Source: Brachypodium distachyon
Taxonomy: Eukaryota; Streptophyta; Magnoliopsida; Poales; Poaceae
Length of the DNA stretch: 64,000 bases
Reading direction: 5' to 3'
Assembly: GCF_000005505.3 (NCBI RefSeq)
Contig: NC_016134.3
Location: 17,962,624 to 18,026,623, forward strand
Every line of letters begins with the position of its first letter. The first letter of the stretch is position 1. The notes below the pieces were generated by a model, which saw only the letters and a program-made list of their open reading frames with translations, did not search any database and was not told the origin of the DNA. Both the position numbers and the translations under genes were made by a program. Below, one piece after another: positions 1 through 12,700 of the stretch.

Positions 1-1515
1 CTAGCTAAGAGGCAAAGAAGACCTCGTCAGACGTTTGACCCAGGTGGTAGTTGCATTTGCATATGGTTCAAGGGTGCAGAGTGTGACAGCAAGAACAGAG
101 TAGCTCCTAATCTGCAACTGGAACTGGAGCAAAAGCGAGTAAAACAAAACGTCAGAGAGCTACCCGTGCTAGTTTATGCACGAATATTTCAAGCTTTCGT
201 AGACCGCTGTTGTAAAGAAACCTTTTAACATCTTCTTGATCCGTCAGCCACTAACGGGAATGATGCGCGAATCAGACTATTTTCAGCAATTATTTTGCTA
301 CCGTCAGTAAGAAATAGACCGTTTGAACCTTTCAAGTTTTCTCGTTGAATGCTGTTTACATGCTTCCGAGCATGCTGCGGTTTCTTTGATTACCGCATGG
401 TAATGGCAACGTTTGGCGTAAATTGGGTTTTGCAGACACTTATAGCTTCCGCTATTTCCCCCTCTCCGGTCGGCGTTTTTCGGGCCGCATTTCTGCGCTC
501 AACTTTTCAGCAGACGACCAAGAATAGAATAATTTTGGTCGTTGTCCACCGTGTTGCGTCACGGCGAATACAAGGGATGTTCATTGACCCTTTTTGTAAC
601 TGAAACCGCAAACGCTATAGCTTTGACATGTTGCTCTGACGAACGAGAGTTTACACGAGGAGAGACCCCGTTGAGAAAGATGTTACGAACCGAGTCTCCT
701 CGCAACCTTTATCAGTTGATTAGTTCTGGATGAACTAGCTAGCTGATTCCCCTAAAAAAAAACTAGCTAGCTGATGCATGTGAACAGGCCATGCTCAACA
801 GAGACACGAGAGAAGAATAAGAAGAAAGAAAAACACTTCTGAAACGTGTTGTATCAAATCAGGTTTCACCAAAAATGTGAAATTCAGCGGCCGATTCTCA
901 CCAGACACGAGTAACCGCACGTGCAATCAGGCACGCACTCAGACGCAGGGGAAGATATCCCTTGTCTTCTTCGTGGCACTCGATCTCTAGTGCTTCTGGA
1001 ACAGAACAATATCGCGGCGGCCGTGACAGAGCGAAATCGGCGGATAGAAAAGGCGGCCGATCAGCCTGAACCCGAGCATAAACTTTCTCGTCGGAAATTC
1101 CACAAGTCCAGGCGATGAAAAGGGCCGCTGATTTCTTCGGTTTGGTATACATGCGTACGTGTAGGTACGCGTGTGAACAGTTTTTGTTATGAGTGGATTG
1201 GATCGGGTTGCTGCTTGGGTGATCCGAGAAAGTGACACTCGCTTTTCTGTTGGAGACGCACTCAGATACTTAGGATGCAAAGAGTATTGCAACTTCGATG
1301 TCACGATACAGACTTGTATCTTTTCTCGACGCCTCTGTCTACTCCGGTGCAGTGCATGGTGTGGCAAGGTATAGATGATCTCTTTGCTGGTATTTGACCA
1401 AGGGGCCCCTGCCCTTTGACCATATATCTCCGCAAGGTTCGCCCTTCGTTAAAAATCCGCGACGCACGCTGTATATTGAGCATCAGATGCTCACTGCTCA
1501 CAGAGATTAGGCACA
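1..1515. other. No recognised gene
   Basis: I see no gene or full transposon here. The open frames are short, overlap one another on both strands and match no family I know. The only structured site is the short A-tailed insertion at 748-760. Confidence 0.5.
733..775 (+). repeat. 13-bp A-tailed micro-insertion with 15-bp direct repeat
   Basis: The 15-mer AACTAGCTAGCTGAT occurs at 733-747 and again at 761-775. Between the copies lie 13 bases, TCCCCT followed by seven A; further A belong to the repeat edge. The geometry of an A-tail abutting the downstream repeat is that of a target-site duplication made by target-primed reverse transcription. The AGCT-rich repeat could also arise by slippage. 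Confidence 0.5.
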
Positions 1516-1517
1516 TA

Positions 1518-1935
1518 ACAAATAGACGAGGCAGGAGTGCAAACAGATACAAAACCATCATCAAAAGCACGCACTCAACACCACTGTTTGTAGAAGATTA
1601 GAGTCGATCACCGAGAGTCGAGATTGACAAAGTCATCACGAACATCTCAAATAGACGTGGCAGGAGTGCAAAGAGATACAAACCATCAACACAAGCATGC
1701 ACTCAACAGTGCAAAGAGATACAAACCATCAACACAAGCATGCACTCAACACCCGTCTGCAGAAGATCAGAGCCACTAAGAGTCAAGCATGACGAAATCA
1801 TCACGAGCATCTCAAATAAACGTGGCAAGAGTGCAAACAGATACAAAACCATCACCAAAAGAACGCACTCAACACTATGTCTGCAGAAGATCAGAGTCAC
1901 CGGGTGTCGAGATTGAGAAAGTCATCAAGAGCATC
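1518..1935. repeat. Tandem repeat, about 122-bp unit, three copies
   Basis: Three diverged units begin near 1518, 1644 and 1808. Each starts with a variant of CAAATAGACGTGGCAGGAG, followed by a GTGCAAACAGATACAAAACC-like stretch, then a CTGCAGAAGATCAGAGTC-like stretch. The middle unit is lengthened by an exact 43-bp direct duplication (1666-1708 and 1709-1751). No coding potential is evident. It looks like an intergenic minisatellite. Confidence 0.8.
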
Positions 1936-2162
1936 TCTCACTACCGATGATATGTCATCTACCACCCTCTACGCACACATATGATGTTAAACCTACATAA
2001 TTAACACTATCGCTACTACGGAGTTGGAGAGGATCGAACGGAAATTCTTTAATTGGCTTGGTTGCTTGCCATTAATAGGTTTGGTGAACTGTAATTTTTT
2101 CAAGCTTTTGTAATCTGGTTGCAAGTTTGTGATAGGTTGAACGATGATTGTGACTTTAATAC

Positions 2163-2265
2163 TACTCCCTCCGTCCCATATTAAGTGACTTTCTATTACA
2201 CGTATCTAAACACATTTTAGTATATAGATATGTCCATATTTAGAAAAATGTGAGTCCCAAATATA
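2163..2265. mobile_element. Truncated Stowaway-type MITE
   Basis: The sequence starts with TACTCCCTCCGTCCCATATT, the usual grass Stowaway terminus preceded by TA. No matching inverted terminus is found downstream, so only one end survives. Stowaway elements are non-autonomous Tc1/mariner derivatives. Confidence 0.6.
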
Positions 2266-2526
2266 TGAATTAATCGACGCAGAGTGCAGCTTTGTTTCCT
2301 CCTTTTCAGAAAAAAAGCATACTCATACGCCTGGTGTTTTAGCCTATTGAGATATGAATTCTACTAGGAGAGAAAATGGCAGGCCAAGCGAATGTGATTA
2401 ACAATGTCAAAGTTAAATTATGCGTGTGCGCATCCGAGCAAAATTCATCATGAAACACGATGGCATACATAAGACAGAATAGACAAAATGGGATGTGAAT
2501 GTTGATTAGCACAACTAACATGGTTA

Positions 2527-2960
2527 TTTTTTTCCGAAAAGGAGAACAACCCCGGTCTCTGCATCGGTTGAACCACACAACCATATATTATTAAAACCCA
2601 GCAAGGCCAGGCAACGAAGCTGAACAAAATCGACTAAGAAAAAAAGAAGCATGTCTCGCGACAGCAATTCCACCAAACTACCACAAACCATGGTGGAAAG
2701 ACCGAAACAAACGAAATGAGACACCACTCCTAAGCAAAGTCTTCAAGAGGGAACGTCGCATGTGAGTCGAAGATGACAAGTCCGACTGTAGGTTGAAATT
2801 GGGATTTTTATCCCCAAAGACAAACTTTGAGGCACCACCTTCAACAAGAGCACGACGCAAAGGCGTGTTGACAATGCCCTATCAAGTGTTTCCACCGGAG
2901 TGCATAGACTTGTCATTGAAATTGAACAATAAATTTGCATAGTCTCAAAAGGAGCGTCAT
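2527..2960 (-). mobile_element. Probable LINE-type 3' tail, minus strand
   Basis: On the minus strand the sequence ends with a GATGCAGAGACCGGGGTTG-like block and a CTCCTTTTCGG block, then a run of A (T run at 2526-2533 on plus). The same terminal block occurs at 44625-44669 (+), 53592-53643 (-) and 58448-58481 (-), two of which have target-site duplications. The body to about 2960 is tentatively included. No duplication was found here, so the right end is uncertain. Confidence 0.45.
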
Positions 2961-3374
2961 GTGTTTGTCCTGGTCTAATTTATCGACGCAACATCCAAAT
3001 TCACTCACTTTTTATCAGCAATATTTTTTAACATAAAAAAAACCCTCAAAAAATTGTTTGAGTATCGACCTCGGTGGCCTAGGCTTTCTACCACCTAACT
3101 AGGCTCTCCGAAGCTTCACTAATTTTAACGAGCCTGACATATCGACCTGGTCCCCATGTTCCTGGAGTTGATGGTCTAAGAATACATTCCTTTGTTACCT
3201 TCAACGTTCCAACTAGAGCCCCACCATGAGGGCATGGAGCGGGATTTATCTTGAGCTCATGGCCTCCAAGAAATCCACCAATCATGGTGAAGGAAGACAA
3301 CGGCCTAGGGCAGAGGAAACAGAATAAATGAGTAGGGAGCGAACGTTCGTTCCCTGGTCTTTTGACGCGACGGG

Positions 3375-3580
3375 TAAAGTTGACATCCACACAAAACTAC
3401 TTGCCATCCTCACAGACTAAAATTGTCACCCCGGCATAAGAAAAGTTCAACTCACATGAAATTAAACATTCGCTCTCCTTCTAGCGTGACGGAGTATAGT
3501 TGCCATCCGCACAGAACGAAAGTTGCCACCTAACAGAACTAAAGTTGCCACCCAACAGAACTAAAGTTATCCCCACAAGC
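3375..3580. repeat. Degenerate short tandem repeats (AAAGTTGCCAC type)
   Basis: Imperfect units of the type AACTAAAGTTGCCACCCAACAG recur, with two nearly identical 26-bp units at about 3521-3572 and weaker copies back to about 3375. Open frames here (for example 3500-3739) are built of the repeats and are not credible genes. The array could be subterminal repeat of a decayed DNA transposon, which is only a guess. Confidence 0.5.
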
Positions 3581-3949
3581 CACGTGGCGCGATCTCAGGC
3601 ACAGTCTTCTCAATCAGATGGCCAAGAGACTAAAGAGAGAACGCTCGCTCAATATAAATTCTGGGGAAATGATCCCATCTTAGTTGGTTGGTGGAGTGGA
3701 TGTAAAATGTCACCATCTGGATTAAGTCCTCATGGATGAAAATTTAGATTTCTAATTATACCATCAGGATTTTCTGTAAATTCTTTTAAAATGGGCCTTG
3801 GGAATACAAAGTAGGGAGGGGAGGCCATTGCACTTGAGAGGTGGCGAAGGAAAAAGGCTTATGGGGATACAAAGGGGAGACAAAAGGTAAGAAAGGGGAC
3901 GAGAGGAGAGAGATGTGCAATGCGGAGGCGGTTGGCAAGAGTTCCTCAA

Positions 3950-4620
3950 CCAGGCCGAGCCGCCGATTTTTCCACCAGATTTTTGGTCGGCTGGGTTGGA
4001 TTGTTTCTATAGTTTTACGAGCATAATTTTTTGAGAAATTTTGATACCTAGCTTGTAAGGCTGTATGGTTTTCAGGAGATATTTATAGAACTAGATGATA
4101 CCCCATGCGTTGCTCCAGAAGTGTGTGAAAACCAATGCATTCATAGATGTTTAAAGTTAGTTAACTCTAATGGGAAAAATGTAAAAATGTTTTTGTTCCA
4201 CATTTTAAACAATAAAACCTAAGAAGTATATGCAAAAAATTAAAAAGAGAAAAACTTTTAGAAAAATAAGACATGATTCAATTGATGAGGACATGGTTTG
4301 AATTATATTAATGGAAAATGTAAATGAATACATGGATGGACATGCATGATTTGATGTGGTGGCATGAAAAAATGTAAATGAATATATGCATGGGATGGAA
4401 AAATAAAAAGACAAGCATGACTTGATGAGGTGGCATGATTTCATGGCAATGTGCATGGTGGGACTAACGAGGTTGTATGTTTACATGTTGAGAGAAATAG
4501 GTAGTGTGGGGCTCCTATTTAGATATAGAAGATATGATTTTCATGTGTACCCCAAAAAGGTCCATGTAAAATTTATAATCTAAAGAGTTATTATCCCCCC
4601 TCCCACACCAATATCACAAA
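3950..4620. other. AT-rich intergenic DNA, possible decayed MULE end
   Basis: No gene is seen. At about 4093-4117 the sequence GATGATACCCCATGCGTTGC resembles a terminus common in grass Mutator-like elements. No partner inverted repeat could be fixed by eye, so the identification is weak. Confidence 0.3.
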
Positions 4621-4649
4621 GCATAGTACTGAATTTGTACTATGTGAGC

Positions 4650-5100
4650 GACACTTTTTATAGATCGAAGGGAATAACATTCAGTAATCTAAAGAGACGA
4701 AATATCTTTAAAAAAGGATAAGTGAACATATGCTTTTTATGGATCGAAGGGACTATACTTTTATGTCGATCCTCCAAAAGGATATTGGCATCAACATGGA
4801 GTGATTTTTCCTTGGCATCCTCCAGCGCTCTCTTCTCCTCCTCGGTGTCACCAACGTCTAAGATCTGAAGTGTAAACCAACGATTCCCTTCGGAAGCGGG
4901 ATCGGGCGCCACAAGACCCTCAACCCGGTGTGTGCTCTTAGTGAATAGCTACGTGGCAAGTTAGTTACAAAATCGGTCCACGTTAACACCAGTACTTTTT
5001 TGTGGATGGAGAGACTAAAAGTGTCAAGTTTTTATAGTTCGAGAGACAAAATATCTAGCGAAAAGATATTTGATAGACGAAAATATAATGTTTCTAGAGT
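4650..5100. repeat. Degenerate direct repeats (TTTTTATAGATCGAAGGGA type)
   Basis: Blocks of the form CTTTTTATRGATCGAAGGGA recur at about 4650 and 4731, with a weaker relative near 5028. They are followed by variants of GAGACAAAATATCT. The stretch is non-coding and looks like a decayed repeat element. Confidence 0.4.
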
Positions 5101-5299
5101 CTGAAACCAACGAGAATGGCGTCGGCGTATGTTATCCAGATTCTAATCGCTTCCATCGACCTGTCCGGCGCACTGCATTTTCCTTGGCATGTTTTCGAGC
5201 GCGAGGTAGAAACCAAAATCAGCAATCACATCCACACACACCGTTGGAAACAGGGCAACCATACCCACACATTTCCCCGTCACTTCATCCACCCATGAT

Positions 5300-6513
5300 C
5301 CATCCCCTCGGGACTTTACCCATATGAGTATATGACCCGCGGCCGTAGACGTCGCCGCCGGTTGGGCATGCGGCTTCCTAAAGCGGGGCACGTCGTTCCT
5401 TCTGATGGCCGGCCGGCGGCCAAATGAAGACTCGATCGAGGAGGCCAAAGACATTTGTTTCTAGCGCCATGGCAGCTTCACCGTGCGTTTTGCGCCCGTC
5501 GTCGTGATATAGCAGCTGTTGGGCAGCTCCTCGCGCCGTGCACGGGCAGCACGTCCCCGCGTCACATATCCGTGCATATATCTTTCACGTTTGACTTTGT
5601 ACGTACTACGTGAATGAACGCAGCCAGGGCAGTAGGCAGTGGTGTAACTGCGTCGCCGGCAGGCAATTACTGCCTCAGCGGCAGCCGAGACCGGCACCAC
5701 TCCCGGACCCGGCCTCAGCTCAACTAAATGCGCATGCAAATTACTCCTCTGTACGCGGTGTGGGCGAAGTTGCTGCTAAATACTGAATGCTCCCCAAGTC
5801 CCCAGCCAGCACGAGCGACTAGGATCCGCGCATGTAGCTCCAATCGGCGTACGTACGTCGTGCCGTTCCATACACGTACATTGGCAGTTTGGCATGGTAG
5901 CAGTAGAAAATGAAACGAGAATGAGCGGCAAATCTGTCTCCCTAGATATCTTCGCACTTTTGCTTCCGTGGCCATGACTAATTTAGTATTAGACCCTTGA
6001 AAAGGGCCTGAACGGGATGGGAGAAACTTTGTTACGATGATGCATATGCCACCACACCTGAGATAGCTAGCTAGCTAGCTGTGTCACACTTTTCCTTCTG
6101 CTGCGCGACAGCTATAGAGAGAGCTTTGTCATACTCGCATGTCGCAGTGGACACACAGAACAGAGGAACGGAAAAAAAAAGGAGGAGGAAAAGAGAAGAA
6201 GAACGAAAAAGGCACGATCGAAGAAAAGAGAAGAAGGGAAGGAGCCCAAATTCGCATGCGAATAAACGAACCCGCGTCAGCCGCCCCTTGACCGCTGAAT
6301 TTTTTCTCCACTCTCCTAACCCCGCACCACACCTTGCCGCTCTACACGATTATATCCTGGTCTCCGTCCTACACACCAACCCCACCTCACAGGCAACTCT
6401 CGTCTCTAGAGGCAGAGGCGAGGATGGAGGAGAAGAAAAGGACGACGGCCGAGCGCGCGCGACGACGAGACGACTGGTAAAACTTAAAAAGTCCTCCGCC
6501 TCGCCACGCCATG
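5300..6513 (+). promoter_or_regulatory. Upstream region of the RBOH gene
   Basis: GC-rich non-coding DNA upstream of the RBOH TATA box. It holds an (AGCT)n tract at about 6064-6081 and a purine-rich stretch at about 6165-6245. Open frames here are short and overlap on both strands, so I call no gene. Confidence 0.4.
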
Positions 6514-6521
6514 TATAAATA
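6514..6521 (+). promoter_or_regulatory. TATA box of the RBOH gene
   Basis: TATAAATA lies 216 bases upstream of the RBOH ATG at 6737. A start site about 30 bases downstream would give a 5' leader of roughly 190 bases, containing a TC/TTC-rich tract typical of plant leaders. The transcription start itself is not visible from sequence. Confidence 0.6.
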
Positions 6522-6736
6522 CCCATCACCCACCCCTTCCCTTTGCTCTCATCACCAGACGCTCTCCTCCAACGACCATTTCTCCTCCTCCTCTTCTTCT
6601 TCTTCTTTGCTTACTCCAGCTACTCAACCCCACACGAAACCTCGGGCTAAAATTCTGCGCCCGTGCTGGGTTTCCCAGACGCCGTGTGATCCCGCTGGCT
6701 GTCTGATCGACGGGAACCGGTTAATTGTCGTCCGCC

Positions 6737-9700
6737 ATGCATCATAACAGAGCAGGCGGCGGCGGCGGCGACACGGGGGACATCGTGGAGGCCGGCGGCA
6801 GCGGCGCGCACGAGAGGGTCGTGCCGCACAGCGGGCCGCTGGGGGCCAAGCGATCGGCGATGCGGAAGAGCGCGCGGTTCGCGGAGTCCGTGTCGGCGCC
6901 GCTGACCGCCCCGCACGGCGCGCCACGGCCCCGGAACAACAACGACGAGTCCGACGACAACGACGACAACGACTACGTGGAGATCACCCTGGACGTGCGC
7001 GACGACTCGGTGGCCGTGCACAGCGTGAAGCCGGCGGCGGGGGGCAGCGCCGAGGACTCGGACGTGACGCTGCTGGCGCGCACGCTGGAGAAGCGGTCGG
7101 CGTCCTACGGCCACGGCGTGCTCCGCAACGCCTCCTCCCGGATCAAGCAGGTGTCCCACGAGCTCCGGCGCCTGGCCTCCGGCAACAACCGGCGTGGCCA
7201 GGCACGGTTCGATAAGTCCAAGTCGGCCGCGGCGCACGCGCTCAAGGGGCTCAAGTTCATCAGCAAGACGGACGGTTCCGCCGGGTGGACTGCCGTCGAG
7301 AAGCGCTTCGATGAGCTCGCCGAGAACGGCCTCCTCCCCCGCTCCAAGTTCGGCAAGTGCATCGGTATGTTCAACACACGGCACCTCCTCTCGATCATAA
7401 TTTTTGAGATGTTTGTTTGCGCGTCGTAGTTGACGGGTTGATTATTTTGTGTATCCACGTGGTGGGTGTAGTTTAATTGGAAGATTTTTTTGCTTGCAGG
7501 GATGAAGGAGCTCGCGTTCGCCGGCGAGCTGTTCGACGCGCTGGCGAGGCGGCGGAACATCAGCGGCGACAGCATCAGCAAGGCGGAGCTGCTCGAGTTC
7601 TGGGACCAAATCTCCGATACCAGCTTCGACAGCCGCCTGCAAACCTTCTTCGACATGTAAGCTGCTGTGGATACTACTATGAAATCCCCATGAATTAATC
7701 TCAATTAGATACTAATTCACACACAAAAAACAATTGATTAACTCTTGCAATGAACCATCAAGTACTAGTACTTACAAATTACCTTTGATTATTAACCAAC
7801 AGGGTCGACAAGAACGCTGACGGCAGGATCACCGAGGAGGAAGTGAAAGAGGTAAACTCCCGACTGCTCTTTCACTGGTTCGTTCTGGCGTCTCTCCAAG
7901 AACAGCAATGTCTAGCTAGCGTTTCTCTGAATTTTCTACAACGAAGAGTATACTCGCTCGAAAATGAATAGCACTACTCTGCTCTGTACTCTACTACTAG
8001 CGTGATTGCCATAGCACGTCGGTGTCACCCACTAGCACAGCATATTCTGCTGACTTCGACGTGTCCTCCCAGCAAGTTCTCCCACTAACCAAAAGAACGA
8101 TCGCTTAGTTCAGATATTTTTCCAAAAAACTGATAGCCTAATTAGTAACTTTTAAATTCGTGGATGAAAATCTGACACGAAGAATTAATCACCGGTAAGA
8201 ATAAAATTGACCTGTTCGACCTTGTCTGTCTGCAGATCATCACGCTGAGCGCGTCGGCGAACAACCTGACGAAGGTGACGGAGCAGTCGGAGGAGTACGC
8301 CCGGCTGATCATGGAGGAGCTGGACCCCAGCAACCTGGGCTACATCGAGCTGTACAACCTGGAGATGCTGCTGCTGCAGGCGCCGAGCCAGTCGATGCGG
8401 ATCGGCACGACCAACAGCCGGAACCTGAGCCAGATGCTGAGCCAGAACCTCCGCCCCACGGCGGAGCCCAACCCGCTCCGTCGCTGGTACCGCCGCGCCA
8501 GCTACTTCCTCGAGGACAACTGGCGCCGCTGCTGGGTGCTGCTCCTGTGGATGTCCATCTGCGCGGGCCTCTTCGCCTGGAAGTTCGAGCAGTACCGCCG
8601 CCGCGCCGTGTTCGAGGTGATGGGCTACTGCGTGTGCGTGGCCAAAGGCGGCGCCGAGATGACCAAGTTCAACATGGCGCTCATCCTGCTCCCCGTCTGC
8701 CGCAACACGATCACCTGGCTCCGGAACCGCACCGCTGCCGGACGGTTCGTGCCGTTCGACGACAACATCAACTTCCACAAGGTGATCGCCGTGGGGATCT
8801 CCGTCGGTGCCGGGTTGCACATCATCTCCCATTTGACGTGCGACTTCCCGCGGCTGCTGCGTGCTACCGCCGAACAGTACGAGCCCATGAAGCAGTTCTT
8901 CGGGGAGGTGCAGCCGACGAGTTACTGGTGGTTCGTCAAGGGGACCGAGGGTTGGACGGGGCTGGTGATGCTGGTGCTCATGGCCATCGCGTTCACGCTC
9001 GCCACGCCGTGGTTCCGCAGGGGCAGGCTGCGTCTCCCCAAGCCATTCGCCCGTCTCACCGGGTTCAACGCCTTCTGGTACTCGCACCACCTCTTCATCA
9101 TCGTCTACGCGCTGCTCATCGTCCACGGTCACTTCCTCTACCTCACCAAGAAGTGGCAAAAGAAGTCGGTACGTGTCAATCCATCCATCCCCATCGTTAA
9201 CACGTTTCACACGTTTCGTTTTGGTGACGTGGCGGCTAGCTTGCTGACTGTTGGATTCCGGCCGGTGATCGATTTGTGCAGACATGGATGTACCTGGCGG
9301 TGCCAATTCTGATGTACGCATGCGAGCGGCTGACACGGGCGCTGCGGTCCAGCGTGCGGCCGGTGAAGATACTCAAGGTGGCCGTGTACCCAGGGAACGT
9401 GCTGTCGCTGCATTTCTCAAAGCCGCAAGGGTTCAGATACAAGAGCGGACAGTACATCTTCGTCAACTGCGCCGCCGTCTCGCCGTTCCAGTGGTACGTA
9501 GTACTACGCAGCCAACAAACATCGGCCAATTAATTAGCGATGGCTTTCCCCAGCTGCGATCACACTCAATTAAGATAAGAATAAGATGAGTTAGCTAAAG
9601 AGGATGCTTTGCTAGCTAATAATGCGCGTCTCCACTTCATCACTAAAAGCATAAAAGGAAAGAGATGCTTTGCTGCTTAATTGTTCTGATGAATGAATGA

Positions 9701-12700
9701 CTGACTGAAACATGCAGGCACCCGTTCTCCATCACGTCGGCGCCAAAGGACGACTACGTCAGCGTCCACATCAGGACCCTCGGTGATTGGACCCGGGAGC
9801 TCAAGAACGTCTTCTCAAAGGTACTCCTAACTACGATTAATTAATCACATCCGTCTCCCCATCAATCAATCCCTAAAGCCCCAACACTATACTACCACGT
9901 TCATGTTATGCTTAATTGCTCATAAACAACAAGAGATCCGATCAATGATTAATAACGCGTGCGTGTGAATCGCAGGTTTGCCGGCCGCCGACGGAGGGCA
10001 AGAGCGGGCTGCTCCGGGCCGAGTACGACCGCGACGGCGCCATGTCCAACCCGAGGTAACTAACGCGCCCGCCAAATTTTCTCCAACATTGTTTCCTTTT
10101 CTTTCCACATTGGTTCAATGCTGCGAATTTCGGCTCGAAATTGAGTTGATCCGCGGCTTCGCCGTGTGGTCGGTCCAGTCCAACCTGGCCAGCCTAGCGT
10201 GGCATTTCGTCGTACGTGTGGACAGATTGGGACGTGCAATGCCGGGCCGAGTTAGGTCGGGTCCGAGGACCGGACCTGGTCTCTGGTCAGGACTCAAGGG
10301 GCACTCAGCTCAGGGGGTAGGTGGAGGGGTGTACTGCGCGTGCCACTACTAACCATCCATCTACTAGCCTTCCCTCAAAAGAAAAACATCCATCTACTAA
10401 GTGCTGCTTACAACTAGCATTAGTTTACAGTTTACACGGCGGAGACCCTTTTACACACATGTCAGAATAGTCTTTTATCCTACAGTATGTGTAACGACTC
10501 ACGAGTCACGAGTCGATAGCCGCCTCCTCTGACCTTAGATAAAGAGTTTTTGCACCGAGTAATGAGCAGATAAGAATATGATATCTTGTCTACATGTGTA
10601 TATAGCAGTCGGTAGTTTCACATGGCAAAGTCTCTGCGTAGAAGTTGACCTTTGCAGGGAATCGATCGTCTTTGTTAGTACTACTATTAATTAAGTTGCG
10701 CATAGATAGGTGCCGGCGAATGCATTATGATAGCTGATTGATTGGGGTAAGGTTCAGCGGACGGAGGGGAGGGGACTGCCCATCATGAGCGGCATTCCGG
10801 TTGGAATATTAGTCGCGGATAAGAAAAAACTAATGTCGGAGAAAGAACATTCTCAATCTTGGTACACTGATTAGTCTCTTGATTAGCGGAATGATAAACA
10901 CGTGACGTGATTAATCAACAAAAAAAATGTTTGTGTTTTCCTTGCAGCTTCCCGAGGGTGCTGATCGACGGTCCCTACGGTGCGCCGGCGCAGGACTACA
11001 AGCAGTACGACGTGGTGCTGCTGGTGGGGCTGGGCATCGGTGCCACGCCCATGATCTCCATCCTCAAGGACATCATCAACAACATGAAGCGGCTGGACGG
11101 CGACGTGGAGTCCGGCGACGCGAGCGTGTCGTCGGCCAACTTCCGGACGACGCGTGCCTACTTCTACTGGGTCACCCGGGAGCAAGGCTCCTTCGAGTGG
11201 TTCCGTGGCGTCATGGACGAGGTGGCCGAGACGGACAAGAAGGGCGTCATCGAGCTCCACAACTACTGCACCAGCGTCTACGAGGAAGGCGACGCCCGCT
11301 CCGCGCTCATCGCCATGCTCCAGTCCCTCAACCACGCCAAGCACGGCGTCGATGTCGTCTCCGGCACCCGTGTCAAGACCCATTTCGCCCGCCCCAACTG
11401 GCGCAACGTCTACAAGCGCATCGCCCTCAACCACCGCGAACAACGCGTCGGTCAGTACCAAACTCACTCGCACTAGCTGCTGCCCAATTATAACTTACTT
11501 CTTCCGTAACCCATAAGTTGTGTCTTGGAGACGGTGAAAAGTCAATAGCGGTTTATGCCTCTACGCTAGCTTCTCTCCTCTGGACTGGATCGCGGTGAGA
11601 GGAGCGTCCTACCAAACTTGATTGTAGATTGTAGACTGAGCGCCGGTAGTGTAATGGGGATGGCCTAACTTTCTCTGGAGAATCCCTATAGTTGACAAGG
11701 ACAAGCATGATCCTTGTCAGTATCCGAGGCGTATGTGTTCAACTTGAACTGGCCATGGAAATGGATAAGTAGCCAAGATTGAACAGGAAGCTGCTAGGTT
11801 AGGGATCGATCAACCAATCACTGTTGCTTGCTGATGGCTACAACCAACAGTAACTGCTCTGGGCAGGAGACTAGTCCATTTGAAGAACTAAAATTGAGAG
11901 TGCTATGCAACATTGAAAAATGGGTTAATTGGATACATGACATTATAATTTTTACCGGTTGAAAATATGCCATTACAAATACTTGACTTGGAGAAATATC
12001 ACTCTAACTTTTTTATATCTCTATTCATGCCATTTTGTCCAATACCATCACGTATACTGTCTAAATAGATATACATAGCTCTATACGAACAATTTTTTTC
12101 CATCCCAAATCTAACAGTTCTATTCCTCTTCCTCTTATTATCCCCCACGCGCTCCTCTATCCTGACCCTAACTTGAATGTTTGAATTTTTGTTGATTTTT
12201 CTGAAAAGTTTGAATTTTGGGCCAAATTTGAATGTTTTGAACCTTTATGGCGCCTAGAAGAGACTCGAACGTACTGCTGAACGTTGTAAATAGGGGTATT
12301 ATGATAAATACCGCTGTACATGATGAAATACATGTATTTTATGAACAGTAATTGGTCTTAAGTAGACATAATGGCATAGTTAGAGGTATAAGAAAGTTAG
12401 AGTGGCATTTCTCAAAATCAAGTTTTTGTAATGACATATTTCCAACCGGTGGAATAGAGAGTGGCATAGATCCAATTAACCCTTGAAAAATAGGGACAAG
12501 TGTATAGGCCATAGATTAGGTATCAAGAAAGATCGTCTTTAATTACTTGCTGATGGTTACAAGCACTTGACTAGGAAACGTGGAGCAAAAAGTCAAGTCT
12601 AGATAGGAATTAATCAATACGTGCATGAGGTATTTCAAATTCTTCACCATAAGTTAAGCCAATCATATCATACGCACATAAGGTTCTTAAAAGTATTATC

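Noticed and set aside
1518..1935. Repeat array as a possible CRISPR
   Set aside because: Repeats are long, diverged and adjacent without unique spacers, and the genome is a plant; a minisatellite explains it.
6647..7384. Minus-strand open frame (245 aa) opposite RBOH exon 1
   Set aside because: Same cause: high GC at third positions opens the reverse frames.
8185..9336. Long minus-strand open frame (383 aa) opposite RBOH
   Set aside because: Antisense shadow of GC-rich RBOH exon 4; composition is Arg/Glu/His/Val-rich with no domain, and it crosses introns of the real gene.
10907..11516. Alternative plus frames over RBOH exon 8
   Set aside because: Only the frame with GLGIGATP joins the neighbouring exons; the other two are shadows.
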